Positions 60,604-64,000 of a stretch of DNA of 64,000 nucleotides are shown here, in pieces; positions within the stretch are counted from its first letter, which is position 1, and every line of letters begins with the position of its first letter. The notes below the pieces were generated by a model, which searched no databases, was not told where the DNA came from, and saw only the letters and a program-made list of their open reading frames with translations. The translations under genes were made by a program, and so were the position numbers. The DNA is from Celeribacter neptunius (lineage in GTDB: Bacteria; Pseudomonadota; Alphaproteobacteria; Rhodobacterales; Rhodobacteraceae): positions 114,385 to 178,384 of the forward strand of contig NZ_FORH01000001.1 of the NCBI RefSeq assembly GCF_900113955.1, in the 5' to 3' direction.

Positions 60604-61899
60604 ATGGCTAACGTCGTCGTTGTCGGCGCCCAATGGGGTGACGAGGGAAAAGGCAAGATCGTGGACTGGCTCTCGGAGCGCGCGGATATCATCGCGCGGT
60701 TCCAGGGCGGGCATAACGCGGGCCATACGCTCGTCATCGACGGCAAGGTCTACAAGCTCAATGCGCTGCCTTCGGGCGTGGTGCGCGGTGGCAAGCTTTC
60801 GGTCATCGGCAACGGGGTCGTGCTCGACCCGTGGCATCTGGTGGCCGAGATCGCCAAGATCCGCGAGCAGGGGGTGGAGATCACCCCGGAGACCTTGATG
60901 ATCGCCGAGAACACGCCGCTCATTCTGCCGATTCACGGCGAGCTGGACCGCGCCCGCGAAGAGGCCGCCTCGAAAGGCACCAAGATCGGCACCACCGGTC
61001 GCGGCATCGGCCCGGCCTACGAAGACAAGGTGGGCCGTCGTTCCGTCCGCGTCGCCGATCTCGCCGATGAGGAGACGTTGATTGCCCGCGTCGACCGGGC
61101 GCTTCAGCACCACGATCCGCTGCGCAAGGGCCTGGGCATCGAGCCGGTCGATCGCGAGCGTCTGATCAACGATCTGAAAGAGATCGCCTCCGAGATCCTG
61201 CCCTATGCCGCTCCGGTCTGGAAAGTGCTCAACGAGAAGCGCAAAGCCGGCAAGCGTATCCTGTTTGAAGGGGCGCAGGGCGCACTTCTCGACATCGATT
61301 TCGGCACCTATCCCTTTGTGACCTCCTCGAATGTCATCGCCGGTCAGGCGGCGACGGGCGTTGGCATGGGGCCGGGCGCCATCGATTATGTGCTGGGCAT
61401 CGTCAAAGCCTATACCACCCGCGTGGGCGAAGGCCCGTTCCCGACCGAGCTCGATGATGAGGATGGTCAGCGTCTGGGCGAGCGTGGCCATGAATTCGGC
61501 ACCGTGACGGGCCGCAAACGTCGCTGTGGCTGGTTCGACGCCGCTCTGGTGCGTCAGACCTGCGCCACCTCTGGTGTCACCGGGATTTCGCTGACCAAGC
61601 TCGACGTGCTCGACGGGTTCGAGACGCTGAAAATCTGCGTCGGCTATGAGCTCGATGGCAAGATGCTTGATTACCTGCCGACCGCGGCCGAGGAACAGGC
61701 GCGCTGCACCCCGGTCTATGAGGAGATGCCGGGCTGGTCCGAGTCGACCGAAGGCGCGCGCAGCTGGGCCGATCTGCCGGCGGCGGCGATCAAATATGTC
61801 CGTCGTGTCGAGGAACTGATCGAATGTCCGGTGGCGCTTTTGTCGACCTCGCCGGAGCGCGATGACACGATCCTCGTGACCGATCCTTTCGCGGACTGA
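60604..61899 (+). CDS. purA: Adenylosuccinate synthetase
   Basis: The 431-residue enzyme joins IMP and aspartate with GTP in AMP synthesis. Signatures: [40 protein letters not shown] (4-44, P-loop-like), [60 protein letters not shown] and [39 protein letters not shown]. The length matches E. coli PurA (432). The DUF2842 gene follows nine bases later and is probably co-transcribed. Confidence 0.98.
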   Translation: MANVVVVGAQWGDEGKGKIVDWLSERADIIARFQGGHNAGHTLVIDGKVYKLNALPSGVVRGGKLSVIGNGVVLDPWHLVAEIAKIREQGVEITPETLMIAENTPLILPIHGELDRAREEAASKGTKIGTTGRGIGPAYEDKVGRRSVRVADLADEETLIARVDRALQHHDPLRKGLGIEPVDRERLINDLKEIASEILPYAAPVWKVLNEKRKAGKRILFEGAQGALLDIDFGTYPFVTSSNVIAGQAATGVGMGPGAIDYVLGIVKAYTTRVGEGPFPTELDDEDGQRLGERGHEFGTVTGRKRRCGWFDAALVRQTCATSGVTGISLTKLDVLDGFETLKICVGYELDGKMLDYLPTAAEEQARCTPVYEEMPGWSESTEGARSWADLPAAAIKYVRRVEELIECPVALLSTSPERDDTILVTDPFAD

Positions 61900-61907
61900 G
61901 GTCCCGG

Positions 61908-62150
61908 ATGGCTCTGAGCTACAAGACCCGGCGTCGTCTGGCGCTTTTGATCCTGGTTCTGGGTCTGCCGGCCTATATCGTCATGGCCGTGACGGTGATG
62001 AACTGGATCGAACGCCCGTCGATCTGGGTCGAGCTGCTGGTCTATATCGGTCTGGGCGTGCTCTGGGCGATCCCGCTGAAAGCGGTGTTCAAGGGCATTG
62101 GACAGGCTGATCCCGAGGCCGGTCCCGAGACGCCGTCACAGGAAGAGTAA
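61908..62150 (+). CDS. DUF2842 small membrane protein
   Basis: The 80-residue protein matches the DUF2842 family: two transmembrane segments (about 10-30 and 39-58), basic N-terminus MALSYKTRRRLALL and the WAIPLKAVFKGIGQADPEA end. This small protein is widespread in alphaproteobacteria, has no known function, and is commonly beside purA in Rhodobacterales. It shares an operon with purA and ends before a bidirectional terminator. Confidence 0.92.
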   Translation: MALSYKTRRRLALLILVLGLPAYIVMAVTVMNWIERPSIWVELLVYIGLGVLWAIPLKAVFKGIGQADPEAGPETPSQEE

Positions 62151-62177
62151 CTCCCTAAATTGACAGAAATGCATAAG

Positions 62178-62204
62178 AAAAGGCCGCCTCATGGGCGGCC
62201 TTTT
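62178..62204. terminator. Bidirectional terminator between DUF2842 and the acidic-protein gene
   Basis: AAAAGGCCGCC (62178-62188) pairs with GGCGGCCTTTT (62194-62204), with T runs in both directions. The flanking genes converge. Confidence 0.9.
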
Positions 62205-62251
62205 GCGTGGATTGTTCGATTTGTACAGCATTAACTGCGGGCGTGATCACC

Positions 62252-64000
62252 TCAGTTCGGTTTGAACCGGGTGTTGTCCGCCACCGCGAACTGGCCACGG
62301 CTCATTTTGCGGATCTTGCCCTGGCGCAAGAGCTGACCGAAGGAGCGCAGGCGTTCTTCCACCGGCACCTCTTCGGGGATCGTGTCGACCGCGAGCTGCA
62401 TGATCTGCGGCCGGGTCACGGTCTCGCGGCCCTGCACGAAATTGGAGAATGCCGTGGCGGCTTCCAGCAGTTCGGGCAGGCTCTCGGCGCCCTGGGCCTC
62501 GGCGAAATCGGCAAAGGTAAGGCCGGTCTCGGAGATGACCGGCTGCGCGAATTCCTCGGTGGCTTCGAACTGTTCGTTTTCCTGCACCGCCAGAGCGGTG
62601 CGGGAAATGCGACGGGGTCGGACCGGAGAAATATTGGCGCCGCTCGGCAAATCCGTCGGCGTGTCGATCCGCTGTTCCGAGACCAGCATCAAGGGCGGCA
62701 ATTGCCGCTGCCGGTTGGGCGCATGTTCGGGACGGCGCGGGCGCACGACCCGCGCGAGATCTTCCTTGTAGACCTCGGCGGCCTCGTCTTCCTGGATCTC
62801 CAGCTTCTTCTGCTCCTTGTCCGCGCGAACGGCGCCGACGGCGGCTTTCAGATGCTGGATCGCGTTGCGGCGGCGGGTGTTTTCATCCTTGGCCATCTCT
62901 CGGTCGGTTTCAACGAGAAGCCGCGACATGGCGGCATCCGAGGCGTCGAACAGGTTGCGGGTCGTCTCGCGGCTGTCGTCCTCTTCGTCGCCGTCGATGT
63001 CACTTTCGATCTCTGCGAGAAGGTTCAGCGTGCGTTCGTCGTCTTCCTCGTCTTCGTCCCGATCGGCAGTAAGATCAGTGGCGATTTCGGCGGCGATCAC
63101 TTCATCCACATCGTCTTCATCGGTGTCGTCTTCGGAGATATCCGCGGCGATTTCCGGTGCGGTGTCCCCACCTGCGGTCACCTGCGCCAGCTCGCGCATC
63201 AGCTCGTCTTCGTCCTCGGCATCGAGGCTCGAGGCGCCAAGCTCGCGACGCAGGGATTCGGTGATATCCCAATCGGAGGTGTCCTTGGCGGTGTCCTCGG
63301 AGGTGATGGCCGGCTGATCTTCGGTGGTGCTGTCTTCGTTTTCCGCGACCTGTTCGGCAAGGTCGATCTTTTCGCCCTCGGCGTCGTAATCCGAACGGCG
63401 CATTTTGACGACCCGGGCGCGCACGCGGCGCATCGGGTCCTGATGTGCCGCTTCGGGCGCGGCGTTGAGCTCATCCTCGGCGGCCTCAGTGGCGGTGCCG
63501 GTGGCCTCCGCAATATCGGCGGCGAGGTTCGGGTCCATCTCGGGCTCGGCCATCGCGCCATCGTGCGCGTCTTCGGCAAGCTCGGCCCCGATTTCCGTCT
63601 CAGCCTCAGCTTCGTCCTCAGATTCGGTGGCTTCCGGCGGCGTGACCTGGCCGGTCAGCGAGGCGAGGATATTGCCCAGCTTGACGTCATTGCTGTCGTT
63701 TTCATCTTCCTCGGCGGTGTCGTCCTGCGCGATCTCCGGGGCAGGTGCCTCGACCATGGCGACGACGGTCGCGTCAGATTCGGTCTCATCGAGATCGACA
63801 TCGGCATCCGCAACCAGTTCGCCTGCATCCTCGTCGGTGTCGGTGAGGGCTTCGGCGCGCTCCGTGGCAAGCTCTGCGGTTTCGAGCGCGGCAGTTTCGA
63901 ACTCGGGGACCTCGGTTTCTGCGGTCTCGATCTCTTGCGGTTCGGTCGCGGCGATGATCTCTTCTTCGGCTTCGGCTTCGGCTTCGGCTTCGGCTTCGGC
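62252..64000 (-). CDS. Very acidic Ala/Glu-rich protein, 3' part (5' end outside window)
   Basis: The open frame runs from the edge of the window without a stop, giving at least 582 residues. The N-terminal part begins with (Ala-Glu)6 at the window edge and is dominated by Glu, Asp, Ala and Thr, with no hydrophobic segment. About the last 150 residues change character: RPEHAPNRQRQLPPLMLVSEQRID, FADFAEAQGAESLPELLEAATAFSNFVQGRETVTRPQIMQLAVDTIPEEVPVEERLRSFGQLLRQGKIRKMSRGQFAVADNTRFKPN. The end looks like a folded helical domain with a winged-helix-like finish. No family is recognised; similar acidic proteins occur in roseobacters next to purA. Any ATG inside (for example 63757) is internal. Confidence 0.85.
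   Translation of the reverse strand, partial: AEAEAEAEAEAEEEIIAATEPQEIETAETEVPEFETAALETAELATERAEALTDTDEDAGELVADADVDLDETESDATVVAMVEAPAPEIAQDDTAEEDENDSNDVKLGNILASLTGQVTPPEATESEDEAEAETEIGAELAEDAHDGAMAEPEMDPNLAADIAEATGTATEAAEDELNAAPEAAHQDPMRRVRARVVKMRRSDYDAEGEKIDLAEQVAENEDSTTEDQPAITSEDTAKDTSDWDITESLRRELGASSLDAEDEDELMRELAQVTAGGDTAPEIAADISEDDTDEDDVDEVIAAEIATDLTADRDEDEEDDERTLNLLAEIESDIDGDEEDDSRETTRNLFDASDAAMSRLLVETDREMAKDENTRRRNAIQHLKAAVGAVRADKEQKKLEIQEDEAAEVYKEDLARVVRPRRPEHAPNRQRQLPPLMLVSEQRIDTPTDLPSGANISPVRPRRISRTALAVQENEQFEATEEFAQPVISETGLTFADFAEAQGAESLPELLEAATAFSNFVQGRETVTRPQIMQLAVDTIPEEVPVEERLRSFGQLLRQGKIRKMSRGQFAVADNTRFKPN
63965..64000 (-). repeat. Six tandem 6-base repeats encoding (Ala-Glu)6
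   Basis: TTCGGC is repeated six times without error up to the window edge. On the minus strand it reads GCCGAA, Ala-Glu in frame. It may continue beyond base 64000. Confidence 0.95.

Overview
The window reads as ordinary chromosome of a Rhodobacterales (roseobacter/Rhodobacter-type) alphaproteobacterium. The GC content is high. A complete PHB locus is present (phaZ, phaC, phaP, phaR). Other typical genes are CarD, SdhE, a DUF2842 protein, a DUF1194 protein, PaiB, an LdtR-like MarR regulator and an isolated tRNA-Leu(UAA). I see no phage, transposase, integrase, rRNA or CRISPR array. The species call is inference from gene content only.

Layout. 1-4.6 kb: end of a 7Fe ferredoxin gene, carD, valS. 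4.7-7.3 kb: two tandem paralogous beta-lactamase/DD-peptidase-fold proteins whose catalytic SxxK motif is destroyed. 7.3-9.2 kb: an Lrp/AsnC regulator divergent from an ornithine/lysine decarboxylase that has a long, structured leader. 9.3-15 kb: DUF2235 hydrolase, metF/metR pair, DUF1428, SuhB-type phosphatase, a Flp-like small protein, rhomboid protease, tRNA-Leu. 15-23 kb: metG, aldo/keto reductase, a Cys-rich lipoprotein overlapping a lipocalin, MATE pump, an aspC operon, sdhE. 23-29 kb: LdtR-like regulator, DUF1194/glyoxalase pair, thyA-folA, small secreted proteins, SGNH hydrolase, cspA, an ArsC-like protein. 29.4-32 kb: a four-gene bufferin-type RiPP operon (DUF2282 precursor, DUF692 MNIO, DUF2063 partner, DoxX). 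32-37 kb: thrS, 3-methyladenine glycosylase I, two alpha/beta hydrolases. 37-42 kb: PHB storage locus with visible PhaR sites, and a CCUCCUCCC-loop ('cuckoo'-type) RNA candidate in the phaP 3' region. 42-51.5 kb: LysR regulator, a DegT-family aminotransferase, and a seven-gene operon with a polar amino-acid-type ABC transporter, two glutamine-synthetase-like ligases and a class I amidotransferase. 51.6-64 kb: PhnD-like and TerB proteins, ppk2, a lysE/lrp pair, paiB, secG-pyrG-rpiB, ada, purA, DUF2842, and the 3' part of a very acidic Ala/Glu-rich protein that runs off the window.

Most notable items are the bufferin-type cluster, the gamma-glutamylation/ABC operon with a TTTGATCAAA palindrome at two points in it, the decarboxylase leader RNA with mutually exclusive pairings, the CCUCCUCCC RNA candidate, and the degenerate serine-hydrolase pair. 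Functions are assigned from protein motifs read by eye; no database search was run.
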